Shown here: positions 7,294-14,716 of the stretch, in pieces
Numbering within the stretch: position 1 is the first letter of the stretch
How the letters are laid out: each line of letters begins with the position of its first letter
Assembly: GCA_025355485.1 (NCBI GenBank)
Contig: JANXZP010000183.1
Location: 1-16,448, forward strand
From: Pseudomonadota bacterium
GTDB lineage: Bacteria > Pseudomonadota > Gammaproteobacteria > Xanthomonadales > Xanthomonadaceae
Reading direction: 5' to 3'
Length of the DNA stretch: 16,448 bases
The notes under the pieces: model-generated
Seen by the model: only the letters and a program-made list of their open reading frames with translations
What the model was told of the DNA's origin: nothing
Databases searched by the model: none
Made by a program: the position numbers and the translations under genes

Positions 7294-8563
7294 GCCCACA
7301 CCGCGCGCACGCTGGGCGCCGTGGGCGGTGCTCGCGTTCGTCGCGACGTGGCCGTGGCCAGGCGTGGCCGATGGCGTGCTGTCGCTGGGTGCGATCATTA
7401 CGATCGTCTGGCTGGGCCTGCGCCGCTTCCGTGGCGGCGACGCCCTGCTCAGCCGCGAGGCATGGGCGCTGACCAGCGCGCTGTTCTTCAGTTACTGGCT
7501 GCCGGAATTGCTAGCCAGCGTCGATGCGATCGATCCGCTGCGCAGCCTGCGCGAAGTGGCGGTCGATCTGCGCTACCTGCCGTTCCTGTGGCTCGCGGCG
7601 ATCGCGGTGCATCGCGAAGACGATCGCCGCATCGTGTACGTCGGCATAGCGATCATCGCGCTGTTGTGGACCTTCGATGGATTGCTGCAGGCGACGACCG
7701 GCTGGAGTTTGGGTGGTATCGGCGGCATCGCGCACGCGGATCGCATCAGCGGCGTGTTCGGCAAGCACCTGCGCTTGGGCCAGGTGCTCGCAAGCCTGGC
7801 CGCGTTTCCTCTGGGCGTCGCGGCGAAACGAGTCGGAACGATCGGCTGGATCGGCGTCGCGATGCTGATGGGCGCGGTGATCCTGTTCGCCGGTTCGCGC
7901 GCGGCGTGGCTGACCTTCATGCTGGTGTTGCTGTTCAGCGGCTGGCGATTGCTCGGATGGAAACGCCTGCTCGGCGTGTTCGCCGCCGGCGCGGTCGGCG
8001 TGGTCGTGCTCGCGGCGATGTTCCCGCGCGACCTGCACGAGCGCATCGAGCGCACCGAGGCGGTGTTCTCCGGCGATGCGGCGGGACTCGATCGCGCGTT
8101 GTCGGGACGCTTGCGGATCTGGGAAGCGGCGGTGTGCATGATCGGCGAGCATCCGATCAACGGCGTCGGCGCGCGCGGTTACCGCGACGCGTACGCGGGC
8201 TGCGCTCCGCAACTCGGGCCGCCGGCATGGGGCAAGGGCGGCGCGTTGCACGCGCATCAGATCGTGCTGGAAATCCTCAGTGAGACCGGCGTGCTCGGGT
8301 TGCTGTTGTGGCTGATCGGCGCGGCGCTCGCAATCCGCGCCTGGCGATTCGCCAGCCCGCAGGCGCGACTTCGCGCGGCGATTCCGACGGTCGCGCTCGC
8401 GGTGACGGTGTTCCCGCTGAACACGCACCTCGCGTTCTATTCGAGCTTCTGGGGCGGGCTGACCCTGCTACTGACCGCGCTGTATGCGGGTGCGTTGTTC
8501 GGCGAGGACGACATGCCGGATGCCGCGCGTGCCGCGGGGACGCAACGAGTGAAACCACAATGA
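7286..8563 (+). CDS. O-antigen ligase/polymerase-like membrane protein (Wzy_C family)
   Basis: Polytopic inner-membrane protein of 425 residues with about ten hydrophobic segments. It would act on lipid-linked glycans on the periplasmic side, as an O-antigen ligase (WaaL type) or polymerase (Wzy type). Family features are GSRAAWL (203-209), the periplasmic loop with SGRLRIWE (273-280) and GVGARGYRDAY (293-303), and the conserved HAHQIVLEILSETGVLGLLL (322-341), where WaaL-like proteins carry their essential histidine. The start is ATG 7286, which overlaps the upstream stop (7291-7293); an in-frame ATG at 7265 would add seven residues. Neither has a clear ribosome site, so translational coupling is likely. 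Its stop overlaps the next start as ATGA. Position among LPS core genes favours a ligase role, but sequence alone does not separate ligase from polymerase. Confidence 0.87.
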   Translation: MPEPTPRARWAPWAVLAFVATWPWPGVADGVLSLGAIITIVWLGLRRFRGGDALLSREAWALTSALFFSYWLPELLASVDAIDPLRSLREVAVDLRYLPFLWLAAIAVHREDDRRIVYVGIAIIALLWTFDGLLQATTGWSLGGIGGIAHADRISGVFGKHLRLGQVLASLAAFPLGVAAKRVGTIGWIGVAMLMGAVILFAGSRAAWLTFMLVLLFSGWRLLGWKRLLGVFAAGAVGVVVLAAMFPRDLHERIERTEAVFSGDAAGLDRALSGRLRIWEAAVCMIGEHPINGVGARGYRDAYAGCAPQLGPPAWGKGGALHAHQIVLEILSETGVLGLLLWLIGAALAIRAWRFASPQARLRAAIPTVALAVTVFPLNTHLAFYSSFWGGLTLLLTALYAGALFGEDDMPDAARAAGTQRVKPQ

Positions 8564-9333
8564 GCGAAGCCGTAGTGAAACGCGCCCCATTGAGTGCCGT
8601 GGTCACCACGCTCGACAACGCGGCAACACTTGATGCGTGCCTGGCGTCGCTCGCGTTCTGCGATGAGATCGTGGTGCTCGATTCTGGATCGACCGATGCG
8701 ACCAGCGCGATCGCGACACATCACGGTGCGCGCGTGCACACGCAAGCCTTCGCCGGATATTCCGCGCAGAAGCAGGCCGCGATCGATCTCGCGCAGCACG
8801 ACTGGACTTTGCTGCTGGATGCCGATGAGTTCCTGACCGATGCCGCGCGCGCGGCGATCGAACATGAACTCGCCGCACCGCGCGCCGACGGTTATCGCCT
8901 GCCGCGCCAGGAGTGGCTGTTCTGGCGCTGGCCGCATCCGCTGACCGCGCCGAACTGGCAGACACGGTTGTTCCGGCGTTCGCGTGGGCGCATGAATACG
9001 GTGCCGGTGCACGCCGAACCGGAAGTGCAGGGCAGCGTCATCGATCTGCGAGCGCCATTCCGCCATCGCGGCGAGGCGAACATTTCTGTGCGTGTCGACA
9101 AGGTCAACCGTTATTCCAGCGGACTGGTCGAACACAAACGCATTCGTGGAACGCGATTCGTTTCCCTGCGCATGCTGCTGTATCCGTGGATCGCGTTCGC
9201 GCGCTTCTATTTCATCAAGCGCTATTTCCTCAACGGTTGGGCGGGCTTCATCGCCGCGCGCGTGCATGCGTTCTATGCGTTCCTGAAGTACGCGAAACTG
9301 CACGAGGCCACGCGCGACAGGTCGTGCGACTGA
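8560..9333 (+). CDS. WaaE/KdtX-like family 2 glycosyltransferase (LPS core)
   Basis: Inverting GT2 enzyme of 257 residues resembling WaaE/KdtX-type proteins, which add a hexose to the inner LPS core. It begins with strand LSAVVTTLDNAATLDACLAS (11-30), then IVVLDSGSTDAT (37-48) and the metal/nucleotide motif LLLDADEFLT (84-93). The middle holds family-like WRWPHPLTAPNWQTRLFRR (122-140) and VPVHAEPE (148-155). The C-terminal part (about 204-245) is rich in aromatic and basic residues and probably sits on the inner membrane. The start ATG overlaps the preceding stop by four bases (ATGA, 8560-8563). The gene converges on the lipid A acyltransferase with only 9 bp between their stops. Nearness to waaA supports a core role; the exact sugar and linkage are not determined. 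Confidence 0.9.
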   Translation: MSEAVVKRAPLSAVVTTLDNAATLDACLASLAFCDEIVVLDSGSTDATSAIATHHGARVHTQAFAGYSAQKQAAIDLAQHDWTLLLDADEFLTDAARAAIEHELAAPRADGYRLPRQEWLFWRWPHPLTAPNWQTRLFRRSRGRMNTVPVHAEPEVQGSVIDLRAPFRHRGEANISVRVDKVNRYSSGLVEHKRIRGTRFVSLRMLLYPWIAFARFYFIKRYFLNGWAGFIAARVHAFYAFLKYAKLHEATRDRSCD

Positions 9334-9342
9334 GCGCGTGAA

Positions 9343-10248
9343 TCAGTAGTCCACCAGCGGCGCGCCCGCGGGCCTGCGCTTGAAGCGGCGATGGATCCAC
9401 AGGTATTGCGCGGGGGCTTCGCGCACCATCGCCTCGATCGCGGCATTCACGCGCGCCGTGTCGGCGGTCGCGTCGTGCGACGGGAACTCCGCCAGCGGCG
9501 GTTCGATGCGCAGCACGTAGCGGTCGCCTTCGCGATGGTGGAAGAACGGCAGCACCGCGCACCCGGACAATCGCGCGAGCTGGTGGGTCGCGGTGATCGT
9601 CGCCGCCGGGATGCCGAAGAAAGGCGCGAACACGGTGTCCTTGCCGAGCATGTCCTGGTCCGGCGCGTACCAGAGCACGCCGCCATCTTTCAGAAGCCGC
9701 AGCGCCGGCCGCAATTCCTGCTGGCGGAACATCGCGCGCGCATAGCGCAGGCGTCCGCGCAGCACGGCCCACTCCATCACCACGCCGCGGTGCCTGCGGT
9801 ACATGCCGGCCAGCGGAACGTGGTCGCAGAGCAGGCGTCCGCAGATTTCCAGGTTCATGAAATGCCCCGATACCAGCAGCACGCCGTGACCTTGCGCGAC
9901 CGCAGCCTGCAGGTGTTTGAGTCCATTGATGCGCACGGTGCGCCGCAGCGGCGCGATCGAGCCCCACCATGCACGCGCGAACTCGAACAGACCGACGCCA
10001 AGCGCGGCGAAGTGCGAGTGCAATAACCGCTTGCGCGACGCCTCGTCGAGTTCCGGGTAACACAGCGCGAAATTGATCCTGGCCGCGCGCCGACGCGATG
10101 GTAAGGCGATGTAGAGCAGCGCACCGATCACATGGCCGAGCGCGCGCTGGATCGGCCATGCCAGTCGCGCCGCCAGCCAGCCGATGCCGACGCCGATCCA
10201 GCCCGACCAGTGGCGTGGCGACAGCGATGGCGGTGCGGGCGGCGTCAT
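9343..10248 (-). CDS. Lipid A biosynthesis acyltransferase (LpxL/HtrB family)
   Basis: Transfers a secondary acyl chain from acyl-ACP to Kdo2-lipid IV-A at the inner membrane during lipid A assembly. The 301-residue length is normal for the family. A hydrophobic N-terminal anchor (about 16-50) is followed by the catalytic HX4E motif, H129 and E134 within SGHFMNLE (127-134). Other family hallmarks are MYRRHRG (149-155), GGVLWYAPDQD (189-199), FAPFFGIPA (207-215) and the C-terminal WIHRRFKRRP (284-293). Which acyl chain and position it uses (LpxL, LpxM or LpxP type) cannot be decided, so I give no symbol. It is divergent from waaA across 64 bp. No Shine-Dalgarno sequence precedes the ATG, and a TAGAAT hexamer ends 6 nt before it. 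Confidence 0.93.
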   Translation of the reverse strand: MTPPAPPSLSPRHWSGWIGVGIGWLAARLAWPIQRALGHVIGALLYIALPSRRRAARINFALCYPELDEASRKRLLHSHFAALGVGLFEFARAWWGSIAPLRRTVRINGLKHLQAAVAQGHGVLLVSGHFMNLEICGRLLCDHVPLAGMYRRHRGVVMEWAVLRGRLRYARAMFRQQELRPALRLLKDGGVLWYAPDQDMLGKDTVFAPFFGIPAATITATHQLARLSGCAVLPFFHHREGDRYVLRIEPPLAEFPSHDATADTARVNAAIEAMVREAPAQYLWIHRRFKRRPAGAPLVDY

Positions 10249-10312
10249 GCCGCGATTCTACAGTCGACGCACCTTGCAACCGTCGGCCTGCGGCCTCCGG
10301 TATCCTTCGGCC
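10249..10312. promoter_or_regulatory. Divergent lpxL-type / waaA promoter region
   Basis: This 64-bp gap must hold both promoters unless they lie inside the genes. Toward the acyltransferase, the complement has TAGAAT at 10260-10255, exactly 6 nt before its ATG. Toward waaA, TATCCT lies at 10301-10306, also 6 nt before its ATG. Neither start has a purine-rich ribosome site. A TTGCAA hexamer (10274-10279) sits between but is not at proper -35 spacing for either. The arrangement would fit leaderless or very short-leader transcripts. Confidence 0.35.
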
Positions 10313-11608
10313 ATGCATCTGTCGCTCTGGCAACGCCTGCTGCGTGGTGCGTATGCCTGCGTGATGTACGCACTGGTGCCGGTGATGCTTTACCACCTGG
10401 TGTGGCGCGGGCTGCGCGATCGCAATTATTTCCGCCGCTGGAGCGAACGCTTCGGCTGGTACGCCGCTGCGTCGCTGGATGGATCGCTGTGGGTGCATGC
10501 GGTGTCGGTCGGCGAGGTGAACGCGGCCGCGCCGTTGATCGATGCCTTGCGCACGCTCTATCCGGATCTGCCGCTGGTCGTCACCACGACCACGCCGACC
10601 GGTGCCGCGCGCGTGCAGTCGCTGTGGAAGGGCAGCGTGCGGCACCTGTATTTCCCCTACGATCTGCCGGGCGCGGTGCGGCGCTTCATCGCGCATTTGC
10701 GGCCGCGGCTCGCAGTGGTGATGGAAACCGAGATCTGGCCGAACCTGTATGTCGCGATCGGTCGCGGCGGGATTCCGCTGATGCTGGTCAATGCGCGGCT
10801 GTCGCAGCGGTCGTGGCGCGGCTACCAGCCGTTGCTGCCGTTGATCCGGCTCACGTTGGGACAGGTCACGTTGATCGCGGCGCAGTCGCAGGACGATGCG
10901 CGTCGCCTGCGCAGCGTCGGCGCGCCGGACGAGCGCGTGCGCGTGGTCGGCAACCTCAAGTATGACCTGCGCGTTCCGGACGGGCTTGATGCGCAGGCGC
11001 GGCTGCGTCGCGCGGCATGGGGCAGTGCGCGTCCGGTGTGGATCGCCGCGAGCACGCACGAAGACGAGGAAGCGCGCGTGCTGGACGTGCATGCGCGGTT
11101 GCGCGAGCAGTTTCCCGGCCTGCTGCTGCTGTGGGCGCCGCGCCACCCAGAACGTTTCGCGCATGTCGCCGAAGCCTGCGTGCAACGCGGCTTCCGCACC
11201 CGTACACGCAGTGCCGACGGTATCGCGGGCGCCGACACCGAATGCTTCGTGCTCGACAGCATGGGCGAACTGATGGGTTTCTATGCGGCGGCCGATGTCG
11301 CCTTCGTCGGCGGCAGCCTGCAGGCGATCGGCGGACACAACGTGCTCGAACCGGCAGCACTCGCGGTGCCGTCGGTGGTCGGTCCGCACACCTTCAATTT
11401 CGCCGATGCGACGGCGTTGCTGCGCGATGAAGGCGCGTTGTTGCAGGTCGTCGATGCCGATGGCCTCGCGCGCGCGCTGGCCGATTTGCTTGCAGATGCG
11501 CCGCGCCGTCGCGCGATGGGCGCGGCCGGGCGGCTGACGGTGGAACGCGAACGCGGCGCGCTCGCGCGTACGCTCGATCTCATCGCGACCCGGATACAGC
11601 CGGACTGA
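10313..11608 (+). CDS. waaA: 3-deoxy-D-manno-octulosonic acid (Kdo) transferase
   Basis: Transfers Kdo from CMP-Kdo to lipid IV-A, the first step of LPS core assembly, at the cytoplasmic face of the inner membrane. The protein has 431 residues, as usual. An N-terminal membrane anchor (about 11-33) is followed by WVHAVSVGEVNAA (60-72) with the catalytic glutamate of SVGE. Other motifs are VVTTTTPTGAARV (89-101), VVMETEIWPNL (135-145), LVNARLS (158-164), VVGNLKYD (211-218), WAPRHPER (274-281), and FVGGSLQAIGGHNVLEPAAL (331-350) with GPHTFNF (357-363). It is a GT30-family GT-B enzyme. Sequence alone does not show whether one or two Kdo residues are added. It is divergent from the lipid A acyltransferase and converges on tolC with a 16-bp gap. 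Confidence 0.97.
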   Translation: MHLSLWQRLLRGAYACVMYALVPVMLYHLVWRGLRDRNYFRRWSERFGWYAAASLDGSLWVHAVSVGEVNAAAPLIDALRTLYPDLPLVVTTTTPTGAARVQSLWKGSVRHLYFPYDLPGAVRRFIAHLRPRLAVVMETEIWPNLYVAIGRGGIPLMLVNARLSQRSWRGYQPLLPLIRLTLGQVTLIAAQSQDDARRLRSVGAPDERVRVVGNLKYDLRVPDGLDAQARLRRAAWGSARPVWIAASTHEDEEARVLDVHARLREQFPGLLLLWAPRHPERFAHVAEACVQRGFRTRTRSADGIAGADTECFVLDSMGELMGFYAAADVAFVGGSLQAIGGHNVLEPAALAVPSVVGPHTFNFADATALLRDEGALLQVVDADGLARALADLLADAPRRRAMGAAGRLTVERERGALARTLDLIATRIQPD

Positions 11609-11624
11609 GGATCCTTTCGGCGCG

Positions 11625-13160
11625 TCAGTGATGGCGATGGCGGTGATGCTTCCTGGCCGGCTTGGCCGGTGCGTCGGCGGCATGATCGGTCGCATCGGCT
11701 GCACTGACCTTCGCAGGCTGGTTCGGCAAGCCCGGCATCGCGGTGTCGCTCGCATCGGCGGACTGGTCGAGCGCGGCTTCGGCATCGCTGACCAGCAGCG
11801 CGTTGACCGCGGAAAGGTCATCGGCGTGGATCTCGCCGGCGGCCTGTCTGAGCAACAAGCCATTGACCACGAAATTGTTGCGCGCACGCGCGTAGTCGCG
11901 CTGCGCAGAGAACAACTGCTGTTGGTTGATCAGCACATCGACGATCGTGCGCGTGCCGACCTCAAGCCCGGTCTGGGTCGCTTCCAGCGCGGTCTGCGCC
12001 GACAGCAGCGCCTGCTTGCGCGCCGCGATCGCGGACAGGCCGCCCAGCGTCGCGTTGTAGGCATTGCGGGCCTGGCGCACGATCGAACGGCGTGTCTGTT
12101 CCAGCGTGTCGGCCGCCGCATCGCGCGTCGCGAGTGCTTGCCGCACGCGTCCGGAGACCGCGAAGCCCGAGAAGATCGGTACCGACAAAGTCAGCGAATA
12201 GGTTGGCCCATAGCTCGTGCTGGCGGCCGAAATCGGGAAGCCATTCGATACAAATCCACCCCATTGGGTGTGGTCACCATAGCTGGCGTTGAACGCCAAT
12301 GTCGGCAAGTGGCCCGCACGCGCGGTATCGACGTCGTGGTTAGCGGCATCCAGCGCGAGTTGCTGCGCGCGGATCTGCGGATTGCCATCCACCGCTTTCT
12401 TGACCCACGCGTCCACGTCTTCCGGCAGCGGCGCGGTCGGCGCGAAATCCGAGGCCAAGCCCTTGAGCCGATCGATCGGCTGCCCGGTGATTTCGGTCAG
12501 CGCTTCGCGTGCATCGGCAAGTGCGGTCTCGAAGCCGATCGTCGCGGCACGCGCGATGTCGTACTGCGCCTTGGCTTCCTGCGCATCGGTGATCGGTGCG
12601 AGGCCGACCTGCAGGCGCACGTTGGCCTGGTCGAGCTGGCGCTTGAGCGCGCGTTCCTGCGCGCGCGAGGAGGCGAGATCCTGGATCGCGCTGAGTACAT
12701 TGAAGTACGCCTGCGCGACGCGCGTGACCAGGCTGTCGGCTGCGTTGTCGTACAGCGCATCGGATTGCGCGGCGCGGCTGCGGCTGGCTTTCAGCCGAGT
12801 GTAGTTCGAATGATCGTAGATGCTCTGCTGAAGATTGATGGTTTCGCTGCGGTTCTTGGTATCGCTACTGCCTCTGTTCTCGCCGGAACACACGCCGGTA
12901 GAGCAGATGAAAGTACTGACCGATGTACTGCTTCCACTGTTCTTGGTCAGGGTCCCGCTTGCGCTGATCTGCGGCAACAGCGCCGAGCGCGAAATACCGA
13001 TGCCTTCTTCCTGCGCGCGCTTGTTCGCTTCGGAGCCTGCGAGTTGCGGATCGCTCTGGCGGGCGAGGTCGTAGGCCTGCATCAGGTCGCCGGCCTGCGC
13101 CGATGCGCAGCCCAGCGCAAGCAGCAGGGCGATGTGGATGGGGCGGAGGCGAAGGGTCAT
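11625..13160 (-). CDS. tolC: TolC-family outer-membrane efflux channel
   Basis: Outer-membrane channel of tripartite efflux or type I secretion systems; works as a trimer spanning outer membrane and periplasm. The precursor has 511 residues. A signal peptide (about 1-23) ends ASAQA before GDLMQAYDLA, the standard mature start. Two OEP repeats follow; the second ends with GTRTIVDVLINQQQLFSAQR (402-421) and GLLLRQAAGEIHADDL (434-449), strongly TolC-like. The first extracellular loop (about 72-106) is Ser-rich with cysteines C86 and C91. After about residue 450 there is a low-complexity Ala/Asp-rich tail ending KHHRHRHH. The ATG at 13160 has a GAGG ribosome site 7 nt upstream. It lies 43 bp downstream of the pcm-like gene and is probably co-transcribed. 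Adaptor and pump genes lie nearby on the other strand. Confidence 0.95.
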   Translation of the reverse strand: MTLRLRPIHIALLLALGCASAQAGDLMQAYDLARQSDPQLAGSEANKRAQEEGIGISRSALLPQISASGTLTKNSGSSTSVSTFICSTGVCSGENRGSSDTKNRSETINLQQSIYDHSNYTRLKASRSRAAQSDALYDNAADSLVTRVAQAYFNVLSAIQDLASSRAQERALKRQLDQANVRLQVGLAPITDAQEAKAQYDIARAATIGFETALADAREALTEITGQPIDRLKGLASDFAPTAPLPEDVDAWVKKAVDGNPQIRAQQLALDAANHDVDTARAGHLPTLAFNASYGDHTQWGGFVSNGFPISAASTSYGPTYSLTLSVPIFSGFAVSGRVRQALATRDAAADTLEQTRRSIVRQARNAYNATLGGLSAIAARKQALLSAQTALEATQTGLEVGTRTIVDVLINQQQLFSAQRDYARARNNFVVNGLLLRQAAGEIHADDLSAVNALLVSDAEAALDQSADASDTAMPGLPNQPAKVSAADATDHAADAPAKPARKHHRHRHH

Positions 13161-13183
13161 GCGGATTCCTCGGTGGATGCGAG

Positions 13184-13202
13184 CGCCGGCGCTTTGCCGG
13201 CG
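13184..13202. repeat. 7-bp hairpin in the pcm-tolC spacer
   Basis: CGCCGGC (13184-13190) pairs perfectly with GCCGGCG (13196-13202) around a 5-nt loop. It lies immediately after the pcm-like stop and 23 nt before tolC. There is no T-run after it on the coding strand, so it is unlikely to be a full terminator; it may affect mRNA stability or relative expression of the two genes. Confidence 0.45.
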
Positions 13203-13203
13203 A

Positions 13204-13863
13204 TCACAGTGCGAAACGCGGCAGTGGCGCGGCGCCGCGCAGGTAGGGGATGTCGGTCTCGAACAGGCTTTCGGTGTGCCAGTCGTCGCCGCGACGGGTC
13301 ATGCGCAGCGCTTCCTGAGCCGGCGCATTGCCGCGGATCACGAACAGGCGGCCGCCGGGCTTCACCCAGTCGAGCACGCGCGGTGGAATCTCGGCGACCG
13401 CGCCGCCGATGCATACGGCGTCGAACTGGCGGCCGGCGTTCCAGCCCAGCGCATCGGCGACTTCCAGCCGCACGTTGCCGGCGCCGGCGGCGACCAGGCG
13501 CGGTTTGGCTGCATCGATGAAATCGGCGTGGACGTCGATGCTGGTCACCGCGTGCGCGAGTCGCGCCAGGCACGCGGTGAGGTAACCGCTGCCGGTACCG
13601 ATCTGTAGCACGTCGTCGGCCGCGCCCAGATCCAGGGCCTGCAGCAACCTGCCTTCGACGACGGGCTTGAGCATCGTTTCGTCATGATCCAGCGGCAATG
13701 CGATGTCGGCGAACGCGAGCGTGCGATACGCGCGCGGCACGAAATCCTCGCGGCGCACCTGCGCGAGCGCATCCAGCACGCGCGGGTCGAGCACTTCCCA
13801 CGGGCGGATCTGCTGCTCGATCATGGTGACGCGGGCGGTATCGAAATCCATTGCTGTGGTCAT
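13204..13863 (-). CDS. Protein-L-isoaspartate O-methyltransferase-like SAM methyltransferase
   Basis: Rossmann-fold SAM-dependent methyltransferase of 219 residues, related to PIMT (Pcm), which repairs isoaspartyl residues. SAM motif I is VLQIGTGSGYLT (85-96), with Q87 where PIMTs usually have Glu; the motif I-post acidic strand is VTSIDVHADF (106-115) and motif II is FDAVCIGGAVAEIP (147-160). The N-terminal helix region (MIEQQIRPWEVLDPRVLDAL) is PIMT-like. The substrate-loop segment, where true PIMTs have a Ser-containing Q-T-I-S-x-P type sequence, reads LPLDHDETMLKPVV (56-69). True isoaspartate repair is therefore uncertain and I give no symbol. An in-frame ATG at 13851 is an alternative start; neither start has a clear ribosome site. 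It precedes tolC by 43 bp. Confidence 0.82.
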   Translation of the reverse strand: MTTAMDFDTARVTMIEQQIRPWEVLDPRVLDALAQVRREDFVPRAYRTLAFADIALPLDHDETMLKPVVEGRLLQALDLGAADDVLQIGTGSGYLTACLARLAHAVTSIDVHADFIDAAKPRLVAAGAGNVRLEVADALGWNAGRQFDAVCIGGAVAEIPPRVLDWVKPGGRLFVIRGNAPAQEALRMTRRGDDWHTESLFETDIPYLRGAAPLPRFAL

Positions 13864-13878
13864 CGCTTGGGTTGTGGC

Positions 13879-13908
13879 CAGGGAACGAAAAGTCAGGGAA
13901 CGAAAAGT
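13879..13908. repeat. Perfect tandem duplication of 15 bp
   Basis: CAGGGAACGAAAAGT occurs twice head-to-tail (13879-13893 and 13894-13908) in the 115-bp gap between the tetR-type and pcm-like genes. On the transcribed (minus) strand each copy reads ACTTTTCGTTCCCTG and lies 16-45 nt upstream of the pcm-like start. It is either a replication-slippage duplication or a doubled binding site; the rest of the gap shows no other clear element. Confidence 0.8.
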
Positions 13909-13978
13909 CTATGCGCCGATAGCATGACGGGGAAACGCAGCATCGCCCGCGCAGGCCGTGCTGGCGCAGTGCCGGAAG

Positions 13979-14710
13979 TCATCGGGACTTCCTGACAGGT
14001 GTAACGAGCTCATGCGAGTCGCCCGCTGGCGGTGCGTACGCGCGCAGGAACAGATCGACCGTGGCCTGGATATGCGCCGCGACTTCCTGTTCGCCGAAAT
14101 TGCCCGGACAACCGCAGACCAGGCGCGCGTGCAACTCGCCCTTGAGCAGGCAGAAGAATTGCGATGCAGCGCGGGCCACGTCGGGGATCTGGAGTTGCCC
14201 TGCGGCGACCCTCGCGCGCAGGAAATCCGCGAAACCGTCCTGCACGCGTTGCGGGCCGGCTTCCCAGAACATCTGCGGCAAGCGGCTGTCGGTGTCCATC
14301 AACGTGCTCATCACGCGCTGCATGCCGATCGCTTCGGCGCTGGTGACCAGCTGGAAAAACGCGCGTGCGATGCTGGTCAACTGGCGGCGGATCGGTCCTT
14401 TCGATGCGGCCTGGAATAGGGTCGGCGGCAGCATCTCCTCGCATTTCGCGCGAATGGTCGCGGCGAACAGCGCGTCCTTGTCGCCGTAGTGGCTGTAGAC
14501 GGTGAGCTTGGACACGCCGGCTTCTGCAGCGATCGCCTCCATGCTGATGCCGTCGAAGCCGAATTGCGGGAACAGCCGCTTGGCCGCGTCGAGGATGGCC
14601 TGGCGCTTTTCGAGATCCTTCGGCCGGCCGGGGCTGGCTTTCGGGCGAGTGGCTTGTTGGCGGGTCTGCGGCATCGCGATGAAATACTGGACTGATGGGT
14701 TCTGAATCAT
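13979..14710 (-). CDS. TetR/AcrR-family transcriptional repressor
   Basis: Predicted dimeric DNA-binding repressor of 243 residues. An N-terminal basic, low-complexity tail (about 14-34) precedes the HTH domain: RQAILDAAKRLFPQFGFDGISMEAI (about 36-60), then the recognition helix region AGVSKLTVYSHYGDKDALF (64-82). The C-terminal ligand/dimer domain resembles the AefR-like type (RVMSTLMDTDSRLPQMFWEA, about 132-151). The ATG at 14710 has a GAGGT ribosome site 6 nt upstream; an in-frame ATG at 14674 (M13) is an alternative. It is divergent from an RND adaptor/pump operon across a 76-bp gap, the classic layout for a local repressor that also controls itself. The inducing ligand is unknown. Confidence 0.92.
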   Translation of the reverse strand: MIQNPSVQYFIAMPQTRQQATRPKASPGRPKDLEKRQAILDAAKRLFPQFGFDGISMEAIAAEAGVSKLTVYSHYGDKDALFAATIRAKCEEMLPPTLFQAASKGPIRRQLTSIARAFFQLVTSAEAIGMQRVMSTLMDTDSRLPQMFWEAGPQRVQDGFADFLRARVAAGQLQIPDVARAASQFFCLLKGELHARLVCGCPGNFGEQEVAAHIQATVDLFLRAYAPPAGDSHELVTPVRKSR

Positions 14711-14716
14711 TATTAT
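14688..14716 (+). promoter_or_regulatory. Candidate promoter for the RND efflux operon
   Basis: TGGACT (14688-14693, 4 of 6 to TTGACA), a 17-nt spacer and TATTAT (14711-14716, 5 of 6 to TATAAT) form the best sigma70-like promoter toward the adaptor gene. It overlaps the start of the tetR-type gene, so repressor binding at 14702-14730 would block both directions. Transcription would begin near 14723, about 64 nt before the adaptor ATG. Confidence 0.4.

Noticed and set aside
9248..11887. Open frame of 879 codons on the minus strand across the acyltransferase and waaA genes
   Set aside because: It runs antisense to waaA, whose motifs are complete, and in a wrong frame over the acyltransferase. 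Its product is Arg/Ala/His-rich without domains, as expected of a GC-rich shadow frame.
11628..13520. Open frame of 630 codons on the plus strand opposite tolC and the pcm-like gene
   Set aside because: Antisense to two well-supported genes; composition is Arg/Gly/Ala-rich with no recognisable domain or ribosome site.
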